A stretch of 57,862 bases of DNA from Bacteroidales bacterium UBA1197 (GCA_002309995.1 DBYB01000059.1:33608-91469); one strand, 5' to 3'. Counted from the first letter of the stretch, positions 16,723-25,862 are shown. A program made the numbers and translations. The notes: generated from the letters alone by a model not told the origin.

Positions 16723-18113
16723 CAGAAGGTGAATGTGTGCAGTTTGTTGTATCCGGTTTCGTCATCCCAGATGCCATCGTTGGCGAGGCGTATGGAATAG
16801 ACGGGGTTGTCGTGATAGAGGTCGCAGGGGTCTGGCAGGTTGAGCCAGAGGGTATATTTGCCTGACAAGCCGGTGGGGATGTCAATTTCCTGGTCCACCA
16901 CCGAGGTGGTGCCTCCCATCCAGTAGCGGGGGTCGGATTCCAGGGGCCAGGTGGCTACAGCTTCGCCGTCCTTATCAGTGAGTACAAGTTCGGCATCGCG
17001 TGCGTTCTGTATGGAGGCGAAACCCTGATTCTTGATGTGCAGGGCAACACGCATCCTGATTCCGGCAGCGGGCTTCTTGGTAAACCATCCATCTGTCAGC
17101 ACCAGCCTGTATCCCAGCCGGGCCTTGATTTCGTTGAAGCATTCGTTCTTCGACCAGTAGTTGATCACGTTGCGGTCGAAGCTGACGTTGAGGTAGGAGA
17201 AGTGCTGGTCTTCCATCGTGCTTATGGCCTTGTCGCACTTGCAGTAGTTGGACAGGCCGCAGGTCTCGCCGCCCATGATGGTATATCTGCTCTCCGCGTT
17301 CCAGTAATCGCGTTCGCTCTTGCTTCGGAAGGTACCCTGGTCGTCGGCGCCCACGAGGAAGCAGTCGTTGTGGCCTCCGAGGCGGGCCTTAGTGGTAGGC
17401 TGGTGCGCCTCGGCGCGGGATATGGTGTCGGCCAATGCATAGCCGTACATTTTCATTTTGGCAATGGGGGTGCGGATTTCAATCTGCTTGTCCCCGGGGA
17501 GTGCGTCCAGCAGGGCGTCTACGACGTGCCTGCGGGGCAGGTATTCTTCGGGCGTGGTGGGACCCGAAATGAAGTGTGTGGTATAGTACCATTCGCCCCA
17601 GCATCCTACGAATCCGGCCTGCATCACATAGATGACGTCGGAATACTCCTGGAGTATGGGTTTGAGCTGGGCGATATGGCGGAGGACCTGTTCCTCGGAG
17701 GCGTCGAAGGGTGCATCGAGTTCGGGGTGAGACAGGTCGCGTATGCCGTCGGAGTAGCCGAAGCGGAGTATGCACTTCACTCCGGTGCCGCGATAAGCGG
17801 CCAGGCTTTTGCGGATGAGGTCGAGGTAGGCCTCGGAAATGTCCGATTCAAAGAAAGGCTTGAGCCAGCACTCGAGCATGTAGAGGGTACGTCCTGCCGT
17901 ACGGTTGCTCTTGAGTGCGGCCGCAGAGACGGCACTCCCGCTTTCGGAATCGAAGCTGGTCCCGGAGTAGAATCCACGTTCGGGATTTGCGAATATCTCG
18001 TCGGTGGCGCTGTAGGAGACCTTCTCCAGGCCCTTGTATGCCTTCTCTTTTTCGTTGCAGGAAACAGCAAGCAGGGCGAGGGCCATCCCGATAAGAACAA
18101 AGTACCTTCTCAT
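16722..18113 (-). CDS. DUF4874/DUF4832 lipoprotein
   Basis: 463 aa, lipobox LAVSC. DUF4874 occupies about residues 30-230 (FANPERGFYSGTSF; VIYVMQAGFVGCWGEWYYT) and DUF4832 about 235-463 (YTIMGGETCGLSNYCKCDKA; RLGYRLVLTDG; HIKNQGFASIQNARDAELVL). It is a clear paralogue of the protein encoded immediately downstream, with which it shares a 1-bp stop/start overlap (TGATG). First gene after the terminator at 18126-18166; no strong -7 box lies between that hairpin and its ATG, so it may depend on read-through from the SusCD operon. Likely surface glycan hydrolase-type protein. Confidence 0.75.
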   Translation of the reverse strand: MRRYFVLIGMALALLAVSCNEKEKAYKGLEKVSYSATDEIFANPERGFYSGTSFDSESGSAVSAAALKSNRTAGRTLYMLECWLKPFFESDISEAYLDLIRKSLAAYRGTGVKCILRFGYSDGIRDLSHPELDAPFDASEEQVLRHIAQLKPILQEYSDVIYVMQAGFVGCWGEWYYTTHFISGPTTPEEYLPRRHVVDALLDALPGDKQIEIRTPIAKMKMYGYALADTISRAEAHQPTTKARLGGHNDCFLVGADDQGTFRSKSERDYWNAESRYTIMGGETCGLSNYCKCDKAISTMEDQHFSYLNVSFDRNVINYWSKNECFNEIKARLGYRLVLTDGWFTKKPAAGIRMRVALHIKNQGFASIQNARDAELVLTDKDGEAVATWPLESDPRYWMGGTTSVVDQEIDIPTGLSGKYTLWLNLPDPCDLYHDNPVYSIRLANDGIWDDETGYNKLHTFTF

Positions 18114-18125
18114 AGCGATTTATTG

Positions 18126-18166
18126 AAAAAAAATAAGGAGTCAGGCCCTGTTGCAGGCCTGACTCC
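18126..18166 (-). terminator. Intra-locus rho-independent terminator
   Basis: GGAGTCAGGCC (18137-18147) pairs perfectly with GGCCTGACTCC (18156-18166), an 11-bp GC-rich stem with an 8-nt loop. On the minus strand it is followed by eight U (18126-18133). It lies 14 bp downstream of the last SusCD-operon gene and 23 bp before the next gene in the same direction, so any read-through would reach the DUF4874/4832 operon. Confidence 0.9.
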
Positions 18167-18180
18167 AATTGTAAAAAATA

Positions 18181-18906
18181 CTACTTGTTGTAGTTGATCT
18201 TGAGGAGGGGTGCCCTGCCGTCGATATTGGTCTCGGTGACCTCGGCGTTGGGGAGAGCGCCGGTGGCGTCCCAACCGTTGACGGTGCAGAGAATACCCAT
18301 ATTGAACTCCTTGGCCATCTTGCCGGCAGGATAGAGCTCGCGGGTGATGCGGAACTCCCATGCCTTCTTATTGCCCTTACCCTCGATGAATCCGGTAAGA
18401 CCTTCAATCTCGGTCCAGGTCCAGCCGTCGGCGTTGACTTCGCCGCCCCAGGTGCCTACGAAAGGATCGAATGCCTCGCAGACGGCGCTATCCTCGATGA
18501 TAGAGCCCTCGATGAGCACGTCAATGCAAGGGGTCACGCCCTGGTCCCACTGGCCGTTGTAGCCACCGGTTGCAGTGTCGGCGTCGCCGTCGATGCAGAA
18601 GTCGATGTGAGCCATGGTCACTTCGCCGTCATAGGCGCTGTAATCCATCTCGATGTAAACGAAAATGAAGTTCTTGTCGGCATAGACCTTGGCGAGTTTC
18701 ATGTCGGCCTTGGTAGCGCTGGAGGCGCACTTCATAACCTGAACCTTGCTTGCGTCGAGGGCTGCCCAGTCTGCGAAGTCACCGTCGATTGTGATGGGGG
18801 CCTTGTAGGAACCGCCACCGCCGCCTTCACCTTCATCGTCAGTTTTCTCGCCGCAGGAAACGAACATTGCTGCTGCAAAAGCGAGCATTGCTAAAATCTT
18901 TTTCAT
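18181..18906 (-). CDS. SusE/F-position lipoprotein with CBM9/DOMON-like domain
   Basis: 241 aa, lipobox MFVSC, followed by an acidic-Gly linker (GEKTDDEGEGGGGG). The body begins with the CBM9-like motif ITIDGDFADW and continues as a beta-sandwich (FIFVYIEMDYSAYDGEV, HIDFCIDGDADTATGG, AWEFRITREL). Such domains bind carbohydrate. It directly follows susD, the position where Sus-type loci encode surface glycan-binding proteins. It should therefore present substrate to the SusC/D transporter. No catalytic features. Confidence 0.75.
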   Translation of the reverse strand: MKKILAMLAFAAAMFVSCGEKTDDEGEGGGGGSYKAPITIDGDFADWAALDASKVQVMKCASSATKADMKLAKVYADKNFIFVYIEMDYSAYDGEVTMAHIDFCIDGDADTATGGYNGQWDQGVTPCIDVLIEGSIIEDSAVCEAFDPFVGTWGGEVNADGWTWTEIEGLTGFIEGKGNKKAWEFRITRELYPAGKMAKEFNMGILCTVNGWDATGALPNAEVTETNIDGRAPLLKINYNK

Positions 18907-18952
18907 TGTTTTAAATAATTAAGAGTTAATAAATGGTTGTAATAAAAAGTGA

Positions 18953-20731
18953 TTATCTGGGATTCTGGGGGATACCGCTCGCATTAATCTCGTCCAGAGG
19001 GATGAGCATTGCAAGGCGGGGATCCGTCCATTTGATTTCACCGAATTCGTGGAAGCCCATAAAGCGGCGGTCCATATTCTTGCGGTTGCGGAACACATCG
19101 AAGTAACGGAGGCCTTCGAAGCAGAGCTCCATGCGGCGCTCGTCGAGCACTACGTCGAGCACGTCGGAGTAGCCGCGTTCCGTCATATTCCTGGAGGTCA
19201 TCTCAGCGTCACCGGTGAGGCCGGCGCGGCGGCGGATGATGTTCACGTCGTCAAGAGCGCCCTGTATGTCACCCTTCTTGGCCTTGGCCTCGGCACGGTT
19301 GAGGACAACCTCACCCCAGCGAAGCAATGCGGGAGCGGTCAGGTTGGACTTGCCCTCCATACCGTTGAACTTGGTGTTGTAGTAGATGGGGAAGATACCG
19401 CCGTTGGAGCGGACGTTGCCGTCGGGGCGCACGTAAACCTTGCTCTGTACGGAGTTGCCGCTGGAGACGAAGGTCTTGTCTTCCACGATGTACTGGGTGT
19501 AGCCGTTCACGACCGTAGGCACTGCGGTGTACTTCTTCCTGTTGTAGGTGAAGGTGATGGAACCGTCCTGCTCGGAAGGGGTGAGCCCGTGCACGATACC
19601 GCCGGAGCAGTAGGTGTTGGTGGGGCTGGTCTTGATGGGGAAGGTTACCATAAGCTTGCCGATGTTCTCTTCTGCGGGAGGATCCTGCACGAAGTAGGCG
19701 GCGAAGCGCTTGTCCTGGGGATAGCGCTGGAACAGCTCGATGAGCTCCTCGCTCCAGTAGTGCTCGCCCCAGCCGGAGTCGCCGTCGAACTTCTTGAAGT
19801 TGGTGTCGTTGTAATACATCGAACCAATCGAAGACTGAGGATGCTCGGTGTAGAACCAGTCGGTGAGGTTGGGCTTGATGCACCAGATGGTCTCGTTGAT
19901 GTCGTAGGTCTTGGTGGGGTATGCGGCATAGTCGTAACCCTCGGTCACTGCAGAAGGGGCGTGAGCCATAAGTTCGTCGCAGACCTCGATGCACTTGTCA
20001 TTCTCCTCCATATAGAGGTAAACGCGGGCGAGAAGGGCCCTTGCGGCATCTGCGGATACGTACACGCGGGAAGCGCGCTCATTGTTGCCGTCGAGGTACT
20101 TGACAGCTTCCTTCAGGTCATCAACGATGTGGTCGTAGATGTCGCCGATGGATGCACGCTTGGGAGCGTCGGCATAAGTGTCCATACCGTGGTGCTCGAT
20201 GACGCCCATCGCCTCGGGATGATCCTTCCAGTACACGTAAGGCATCGCGAACAGGGTAACCATATGGAAGTGGCCGAGTGCGCGGAGGAAGTAGTTCTCT
20301 CCGAGCAGATGGTCGCTCTCTGCCGTGGCGCCCGGTTTGATAACGGCGATGTTGGAGTTGGCCGCATAGATGATCTTGTAGGCCAGCCACCAGGTGTAGT
20401 AGATGTTCTCCTCGGTGGGAACTTCCTGATAGTCATAAGGATGTATGAACGGGTCGGAAGTCACGCCGGAGATGGTCACGTTGTCGCTGCGGAGCTCGGT
20501 AATCTGATAGTAGTGACGCAGGTACTGGTTGCGCCCGTTGGGGTAGGCGTCGCTCTCACCCTTGTAGGCGAGGGCGTCCTTGAACAGGGCGTAGATGCCG
20601 TCGGTGGTGTAAACGCCGGCTGCCGGGTTGGCGGCGAGCTGGTCGGACGTCATGGAATCCGAAGGATAGAAGTCCATGTTGCAGGATGCAAGCAGTACGG
20701 CAGCGAAGCAAATTGCGAATATCTTTTTCAT
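18953..20731 (-). CDS. SusD/RagB family outer-membrane lipoprotein
   Basis: 592 aa, lipobox LLASC (Cys16). SusD features: N-terminal helices with LDFYPSD-like start, the TPR-like helical core (YYTWWLAYKIIYAANSNIAVI; LLGENYFLRALGHFHMVTLFAMPYVYW; VSADAARALLARVYLYM), and the C-terminal LRWGEVVLNRAEAKAKKGDIQGALDDVNIIRRRAGL and ERRMELCFEGLRYFDVFR. It forms the glycan-binding lid on the SusC barrel. It is 13 bp after susC in the operon. Ligand specificity cannot be deduced; locus content points to amino-sugar-containing glycans. Confidence 0.95.
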   Translation of the reverse strand: MKKIFAICFAAVLLASCNMDFYPSDSMTSDQLAANPAAGVYTTDGIYALFKDALAYKGESDAYPNGRNQYLRHYYQITELRSDNVTISGVTSDPFIHPYDYQEVPTEENIYYTWWLAYKIIYAANSNIAVIKPGATAESDHLLGENYFLRALGHFHMVTLFAMPYVYWKDHPEAMGVIEHHGMDTYADAPKRASIGDIYDHIVDDLKEAVKYLDGNNERASRVYVSADAARALLARVYLYMEENDKCIEVCDELMAHAPSAVTEGYDYAAYPTKTYDINETIWCIKPNLTDWFYTEHPQSSIGSMYYNDTNFKKFDGDSGWGEHYWSEELIELFQRYPQDKRFAAYFVQDPPAEENIGKLMVTFPIKTSPTNTYCSGGIVHGLTPSEQDGSITFTYNRKKYTAVPTVVNGYTQYIVEDKTFVSSGNSVQSKVYVRPDGNVRSNGGIFPIYYNTKFNGMEGKSNLTAPALLRWGEVVLNRAEAKAKKGDIQGALDDVNIIRRRAGLTGDAEMTSRNMTERGYSDVLDVVLDERRMELCFEGLRYFDVFRNRKNMDRRFMGFHEFGEIKWTDPRLAMLIPLDEINASGIPQNPR

Positions 20732-20744
20732 AATGCTGTCTCGT

Positions 20745-23700
20745 TTAGAATTTGACGTCGATACCCAGCACTACGGACATAGGCACGGGATAGTTGCTGG
20801 AATACAGGCCGGCGTGGTGGTAGGTGTCGGAGTCCATACCGACCTCAGGGTCCATACCGGAGAAGCGGTCGAGAGTGAGCACGTTGTCGGCGGCCACGTA
20901 AACGCGGGCTCCGCTCATGCCTATCTTCTGAAGGGCCTTTCCGGGGATGTCGTATGCGAGCGTGACGTTGCGCAGACGGAAGAAGCTGCCGTCTTCGAGG
21001 TAACGGGAAGACGCCTTGTTGGAACCGTCGTTACGGGCGCTCATAGGCTCGGGATGGGTTGCAATCTTCCAGGTGCTTTCCTTGTCGGGGTTCCAGCGCA
21101 CCCAGCCGAGTCCGTTGTCGATGGACATCTGGTTGAGGTTGGTGTAGGCGCCGTCGGCATCCATATTCTCGCGGGTCTTGTTGTAGATCTTGTTGCCCAC
21201 CATATAGCTGCCGTTCATGCTCAGGGTGAAGCCCTTGAAGCGCAGGCCGGTGTTCACGCCGCCGCTGAAGAGCGGGGAAGCGCTGCCCACGATCTGGAAG
21301 GTGGCGTCGTTGTAGTTATTCACGTATGTGACGTTGCCGTCCTCATCGATCTTCTCCCAGCGGGGAAGTCCGTGAGGCAGCTCCTCCTCCTCGTCTTCGT
21401 CGTAGATATAGACGGTCTCCACTCCGGCCCACTTGGGCATGTACCATGAGTAAACGTCCTCGCCCTCGCGGAGTATCTGGGATACCTCGCTCTTGCTCAT
21501 AACCATATCCTGGTGATCGGGCAGGCTCATCACGCGGTTCTTGTTGAAACCGAGGTTCAGGCCGACGGTCCAGCCGAAGTCCTTGGTGTTGATGATGGCT
21601 CCGTCAACTGCGAGCTCGACACCCATGTTGCGCACCTTGCCGACGTTCTCGAAACGGGCGAAGAAGCCGGACGAAGGGGCCTGGGGAGCCTCCAGGAGGA
21701 TGTTGGAGTTGATGGTGTGGTAGAGATCGACGGTGATGTTCCAGTTGTTGGCGATGGTGGCGTCGATACCGAGGCTGGACATATAGGCCTCCTCCCATCC
21801 GAGGTTGTAGTTGGCCTGGCGCTGGAGCACTGCGGCGCTGCTGCCGTTGTAGTTGGCGCTCAGCGAGAAAGTATCCTGATACTGGAATGCGGGGATGTTG
21901 TCGTTACCGGTCTTTCCGTAACCGCCGCGCAGCTTGAGGAAGGAGAGAGCAGGCATGTTCTTCATGAAGTCTTCCTTGGAGATGATCCACGCTGCGGAAA
22001 CTCCGGGGAAGAAACCTCCACGGTTGTAGGGACCGAACTTGTAGCTCTCGTCGTAACGCAGGGAAGCGGTGGCGACGTATTTGCCGAGGTAGGAATACTG
22101 CAGCTGGCTCAGCACGGCCCAGCTGCGGGAATTATAGTCGGAACCGCTGATGGAGGTGAGCTCTGCGGTGTTGGAGAGGGACCTCTGTCCTTCGGGGAAG
22201 TTGGCACCGGCGGCGCCGAGTCCGCGGGAATAACCCTCGCCGTACTCCCAGCCCACGATGGCGTTCACGTCGTGCTCGCCGCCGAAGGTCTTGTAGAACT
22301 TGGCAAGGTTGGTGGTGCCCCATCCGGTCCACTCGCTGTCGCTGTTCTCCAGCTCGCCCTTCTTGCCCTGGCCGTCGTAGGTGCGGCGGTCAACGAGGGT
22401 CTCCCAGTAAGACCAGGAGGTGTCGTAACGGTTGATGGAGGTGAGGGTCAGCCAGTCGGTTACGTTCCATACCAGCTGAATGTCTCCGGTCAGGCTCTCG
22501 CCGTGGCCCTTGGAGTAGTTGTACTGCTCGCTGTGAAGGACGTTGGAAGGATTCTGGGTGTACCACTTGAGTCCGTTGTCGGAACGCGGGGTCTTGTCGT
22601 CCTTGATGTAGATGAGCTCGTTGGTCCAGTTGCCGTCGGCATCCATCACGTAGGGGATGTCCCAGGGCATTGCGTAGTAGGAGTACTCGAGCAGACGCCA
22701 GGAAGAGGTGCCCTGGTCGTAGGACTTGGAATAGTTGAGACGCACGCTCATGTTCAGTCGGTCCGTAATGGGAGCCGAGAGATTGAGGCGGGCGGCGTTC
22801 TTGCGGAAGTTGGTGTTGATGAGGGTACCCTTCTCGTTGTAGTGGTCCACGCTCACGTAGTAGTTCACCTTGCCTGCCTTGCCGGAAACGGATGCGTAGT
22901 AGTTCTGCACGTTGCCGAGCTTGAAGCAGTTGTTCATCCAGTCGAAGTAGTCGTCCTTCAGGTATTCGGGATAGAGGATCTCGCCGACGACGTCGGAGAA
23001 CATGCTCCTCTCGAACTTGTACATCTCCTTGCTGTTCATCGGGCGGAAACGTCCGGTCAGGGCTTTCTTGATACCGCCGCTGGCCTTGAAATTGATTTCC
23101 GTCTTGTCCTGGGCGCCGCTCTTGGTGGTGATGACGATGACGCCGCCGGATGCCGCAGCTCCGTAGAGAGCGGTTGCGGAAGCGTCCTTGAGCACGGTCA
23201 GGGTCTCGATGTCGTTGGGGTTGAAGGAACCGCCGGCGACGCCGTCAACCACGTAGAGGGGGCCTGCACCTGCGGTGATGGAACCTGTGCCTCGGATGCG
23301 GATGTCAGCGTTGGAACCGGGCTGGCCGGAGGAGTTCATTACCACCACGCCGGCCACCTTGCCCTGGAGCATATTGCCCACGTCGGGAGTGGTGACGTCG
23401 TGGAGTTTCTCGCCGCTCATCGAAACCACGGCGCTGGAGAGTTCGGCCTTCTTCTGGGTGGTGTAACCCAGGACGACGACCTCTTCGAGCTGCTGTGTGT
23501 CGGGCTGCAGGCTCACGTTGATTTCGAGGCGTCCGTCAACGGTCTCCTTGTGCTCGAGGTAACCGAGGCTGGAGTAGGTGAGGACGGCTCCCTTGGGGGC
23601 AGAGATTACGTACTTGCCGTCGTAATCCGTCACTGTGCCGCCGCCTCCGGAGACGAGGATTCCCGCTCCGATGACGGGCTCGCCGTTGGAAGCGTCCAGG

Positions 23701-23795
23701 ACCTGTCCGGTTACGGACACGTTCTGGGCGGCCATCGTAAGAGACAGTGCCAGCAGGACCGGCACGGTCAGGATGCGGATTGGATTAAATGACAT
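20745..23795 (-). CDS. SusC/RagA family TonB-dependent glycan transporter
   Basis: 1016 aa. The signal peptide is followed by a CarboxypepD_reg-like domain (VTGQVLDASNGEPVIGAGI, about residues 27-105) and the TonB-box region EEVVVLGYTTQKK. The plug (QGKVAGVVV, IRIRGTGSI, YVVDGVAGG, IETLTVLKDASATALYG) leads into a barrel ending in a terminal aromatic (GIDVKF). There is no STN/FecR-signalling domain. It imports oligosaccharides across the outer membrane with its SusD partner. It starts only 18 bp after agaS, so transporter and catabolic genes are probably one transcript. Confidence 0.95.
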   Translation of the reverse strand: MSFNPIRILTVPVLLALSLTMAAQNVSVTGQVLDASNGEPVIGAGILVSGGGGTVTDYDGKYVISAPKGAVLTYSSLGYLEHKETVDGRLEINVSLQPDTQQLEEVVVLGYTTQKKAELSSAVVSMSGEKLHDVTTPDVGNMLQGKVAGVVVMNSSGQPGSNADIRIRGTGSITAGAGPLYVVDGVAGGSFNPNDIETLTVLKDASATALYGAAASGGVIVITTKSGAQDKTEINFKASGGIKKALTGRFRPMNSKEMYKFERSMFSDVVGEILYPEYLKDDYFDWMNNCFKLGNVQNYYASVSGKAGKVNYYVSVDHYNEKGTLINTNFRKNAARLNLSAPITDRLNMSVRLNYSKSYDQGTSSWRLLEYSYYAMPWDIPYVMDADGNWTNELIYIKDDKTPRSDNGLKWYTQNPSNVLHSEQYNYSKGHGESLTGDIQLVWNVTDWLTLTSINRYDTSWSYWETLVDRRTYDGQGKKGELENSDSEWTGWGTTNLAKFYKTFGGEHDVNAIVGWEYGEGYSRGLGAAGANFPEGQRSLSNTAELTSISGSDYNSRSWAVLSQLQYSYLGKYVATASLRYDESYKFGPYNRGGFFPGVSAAWIISKEDFMKNMPALSFLKLRGGYGKTGNDNIPAFQYQDTFSLSANYNGSSAAVLQRQANYNLGWEEAYMSSLGIDATIANNWNITVDLYHTINSNILLEAPQAPSSGFFARFENVGKVRNMGVELAVDGAIINTKDFGWTVGLNLGFNKNRVMSLPDHQDMVMSKSEVSQILREGEDVYSWYMPKWAGVETVYIYDEDEEEELPHGLPRWEKIDEDGNVTYVNNYNDATFQIVGSASPLFSGGVNTGLRFKGFTLSMNGSYMVGNKIYNKTRENMDADGAYTNLNQMSIDNGLGWVRWNPDKESTWKIATHPEPMSARNDGSNKASSRYLEDGSFFRLRNVTLAYDIPGKALQKIGMSGARVYVAADNVLTLDRFSGMDPEVGMDSDTYHHAGLYSSNYPVPMSVVLGIDVKF

Positions 23796-23813
23796 ATCGG
23801 TTGAATTGTTTGG

Positions 23814-24923
23814 TTAGATATACAGGGTTACGCCTTCCACCACGCGGGAGATATTGCCGTCGGCGGAGGGGGAGTCGGGGTCGAGCCCGAATGCGAGCGA
23901 CTTGTAGTAGCCGAGCAGCTGGGCAACGAAAACGTATGAGATGCAGCTGTAGATGTCGGGGAAGTCCTTGGGGAAACCGGTCTCGATGAGCAGTTCGCTC
24001 TCGGGAAGGTCTTCGGGGACCTGCTGGCATATGGTAACGCAGGCGCGATAGCGACCCTGCTGACGGATGGTGCGGACGAGGTCGAGTTCGTAGCGCTGCA
24101 CGTCGGGGTTGGACGAGAGCAGATAGACTATGAGGGTTTCCTTGTTGATGACAGCCTTGGGGCCGTGACGGAATCCGAGGAAGGAGTCGAAGGCGCACAT
24201 CACGGTGCCGTCGGTGAGCTCCTGGAGTTTGAGACGGGACTCCTCGGCGATGCCCTTCAGGCTGCCGGAGCCGAGGAATACGGCGCGCTTGAAATCCAGC
24301 CCGGCAATCTCCTTGATTGCGGCCTCGTAGCGGGCGATCGCCTTTTCGATGCGGTCGGCGAGTATGTCTATGCAGGCTTTGTCGGCCTCGATCTCGTGGA
24401 TGCGTGCCACCATCGAGCAGGCGAGCAGCATAGAAGAGCAGCTGCTGGTCATAGCGAGCGACAGGTCGTTGGTCTCGGGAGGGAGGATTATCGAGAGGAC
24501 GTTGTCCTGATGGATCCGGGCAAGTGCGCCTTCGGCGTTGCAGGTGATGAAGATGTGTGCGACGCTGCCGGCGGTTTGCTCAACGGCCTTCACGGCGCCG
24601 ACGCTCTCCGGGCTGTTGCCGGAACGCGCGAAGGAAATCAGCAGCACCTTGCTGGCGGAGTTAAAATAAAGCCCGGGATTGGACAGGATGTCGGTAGTGG
24701 CGATGGACCTTGCTCCACGGAACCTCGTGCTTGAGAGAGCGCACTCGAGGGCGTCGCCGATATAGGCGGAAGAACCTGCACCGCAGAGAACGACGGAATA
24801 ACCATCGGCCAAGTACTTGTCGGTAAAAGCGGCTATTTCGTCCTTGCGGGAAAGGATTACGCCGTACGTCTCCTGCCACATCCGCGGCTGCTGGAGAATC
24901 TCCTTATGAGTGTAATGATTCAT
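23814..24923 (-). CDS. agaS: AgaS-like SIS-domain sugar isomerase/deaminase
   Basis: 369 aa with two SIS (sugar isomerase) domains: VVLCGAGSSAYIGDAL with LLISFARSGNSPESVGA in the first, and RAVFLGSGSLKGIAEESRLKLQELTDG in the second. The start HKEILQQPRMWQET and the segment FLGFRHGPKAVINKETLIVYLLSS are characteristic of AgaS, the galactosamine-6-phosphate deaminase/isomerase that yields tagatose-6-phosphate; GlmS-like isomerases are the wider alternative. It is encoded between the DeoR-type regulator (36 bp upstream) and susC (18 bp downstream), so it likely processes sugar delivered by this transporter. Confidence 0.82.
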   Translation of the reverse strand: MNHYTHKEILQQPRMWQETYGVILSRKDEIAAFTDKYLADGYSVVLCGAGSSAYIGDALECALSSTRFRGARSIATTDILSNPGLYFNSASKVLLISFARSGNSPESVGAVKAVEQTAGSVAHIFITCNAEGALARIHQDNVLSIILPPETNDLSLAMTSSCSSMLLACSMVARIHEIEADKACIDILADRIEKAIARYEAAIKEIAGLDFKRAVFLGSGSLKGIAEESRLKLQELTDGTVMCAFDSFLGFRHGPKAVINKETLIVYLLSSNPDVQRYELDLVRTIRQQGRYRACVTICQQVPEDLPESELLIETGFPKDFPDIYSCISYVFVAQLLGYYKSLAFGLDPDSPSADGNISRVVEGVTLYI

Positions 24924-24959
24924 ATATTATATAATTAAGTATAAGTCGGATTCTTGCAT

Positions 24960-25751
24960 CTAAGCTTTCACGAGTTCTACGTTTATATTCATTTCGCGCA
25001 GTTGCCTGTAAACTTCCGGCGACAGTTTGTCGTCGATAATCACTGTGTTAAGCTTCTCGGGCATGGCGATGAACGCCAGGGCGCGCTTGTCGATCTTGGT
25101 GGAATCGAACACCGCAATGACCTCCTTTGCGCGGGAAATCATTACCTGGTTGGTACTTGCTTCTTCCACGCTTGGGGTGGAGAGCCCGTTCTCCAGGCTG
25201 AAGCTGTCCACTCCGAGGAAAAGCTTGTCGCAATAGAAGAGTTTGAGGCTCTGCTCGGCGATGGCTCCCACTGTGGAGAGGCTGGCCCCGCGTACCGTGC
25301 CGCCTATGAGTATCACTTTGAAGCGATTGTATTTCAAGGCCTCGAGCATCGCGCTCACGGAATTCGTAATGATCGTAAGGTCGTGGAACGCGCCGAGGTT
25401 ACGCACGACTTCGAGCGCGGTGGAGCCGGAATCGACCATAATGGTGTCGCCGTCCTTGATGTGGGCGGCGGCGGCCTTGCCTATGGCCTCCTTCTCCTTG
25501 ACGTTCAGGTTTTTCTTGTAGTTGAAGCTGTTGGTCTCGTGGTCTTCTTCGCTAACTGCGGCTTCCAGGATGGCCCCTCCGTGAACCCTGATCAGCAGGC
25601 CCCTGTCCTTGAGTATGCCGAGGTCCTTGCGGACGGTGACTTCTGAAACGCCGAACATTTCGCTCAGCTGAGCGACGCTTACGGACGCGTCCTCGCGCAA
25701 TTTGGTGAGGATTGCGGAGCGTCTTCCCTGTGCTGTGTCGTAGATGCTCAT
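24960..25751 (-). CDS. DeoR/GlpR family transcriptional regulator (AgaR-like)
   Basis: 263 aa. N-terminal HTH_DeoR: RRSAILTKLREDASVSVAQL, SEVTVRKDLGILKDRGLLIRVHGGA (residues about 9-60). The C-terminal sensor domain of the DeoR family includes VDSGSTALEVVRNL, LTIITNSV and LFLGVDSFSLENGLSTPSVEEA. Such proteins repress sugar catabolic operons and are released by a phosphorylated sugar. The ATG at 25751 gives the usual length; an in-frame start further upstream would run through the control region. It heads the agaS-susCD operon and is divergent from pfkB. The repeats at 25796-25854 are its probable operator. Confidence 0.88.
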   Translation of the reverse strand: MSIYDTAQGRRSAILTKLREDASVSVAQLSEMFGVSEVTVRKDLGILKDRGLLIRVHGGAILEAAVSEEDHETNSFNYKKNLNVKEKEAIGKAAAAHIKDGDTIMVDSGSTALEVVRNLGAFHDLTIITNSVSAMLEALKYNRFKVILIGGTVRGASLSTVGAIAEQSLKLFYCDKLFLGVDSFSLENGLSTPSVEEASTNQVMISRAKEVIAVFDSTKIDKRALAFIAMPEKLNTVIIDDKLSPEVYRQLREMNINVELVKA

Positions 25752-25773
25752 AATTATGCGGTATAGTATGGTG

Positions 25774-25804
25774 CAAATATAATAAAAAAACAATCCGAAA
25801 GCAA
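25774..25804 (-). promoter_or_regulatory. Promoter of deoR-agaS-susCD operon
   Basis: On the minus strand TTG (25804-25802), a 20-bp spacer and TATATTTG (25781-25774) match the Bacteroidota consensus TTG-N17-23-TAnnTTTG. The -7 box lies 22 nt upstream of the ATG at 25751. Confidence 0.7.
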
Positions 25805-25854
25805 ACGAAATCATTTTTTGACACGGAAACGAAACATTATTGGCGGAATCGAAA
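25796..25854. promoter_or_regulatory. Candidate DeoR/AgaR-type operator repeats
   Basis: CGAAA occurs four times on the plus strand, beginning at 25796, 25806, 25830 and 25850. Two of these are part of AAACGAAA (25803-25810 and 25827-25834), a 24-bp-spaced direct repeat. The complementary strand reads TTTCGTTT, resembling TTTCRTTT-rich AgaR-type operators as I recall them. The array covers the -33 region of the deoR promoter and abuts the -7 box of pfkB, so one bound regulator could control both directions. Binding is inferred. Confidence 0.5.
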
Positions 25855-25862
25855 TATTTTTG
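25855..25862 (+). promoter_or_regulatory. -7 promoter box for pfkB-GH36-phosphatase operon
   Basis: TATTTTTG matches TAnnTTTG, 30 nt upstream of the ATG at 25893. A well-spaced TTG is not evident, which would fit an activated or weak promoter. Confidence 0.5.

Noticed and set aside
19049..20755. Long plus-strand open frame of 568 codons opposite susD
   Set aside because: Antisense shadow of a clear SusD gene in GC-rich DNA; Val/Gly-rich translation with no domain.
21513..23792. Plus-strand open frame of 759 codons opposite susC
   Set aside because: Low-complexity Val/Gly/His translation; exact mirror of a well-supported SusC gene.
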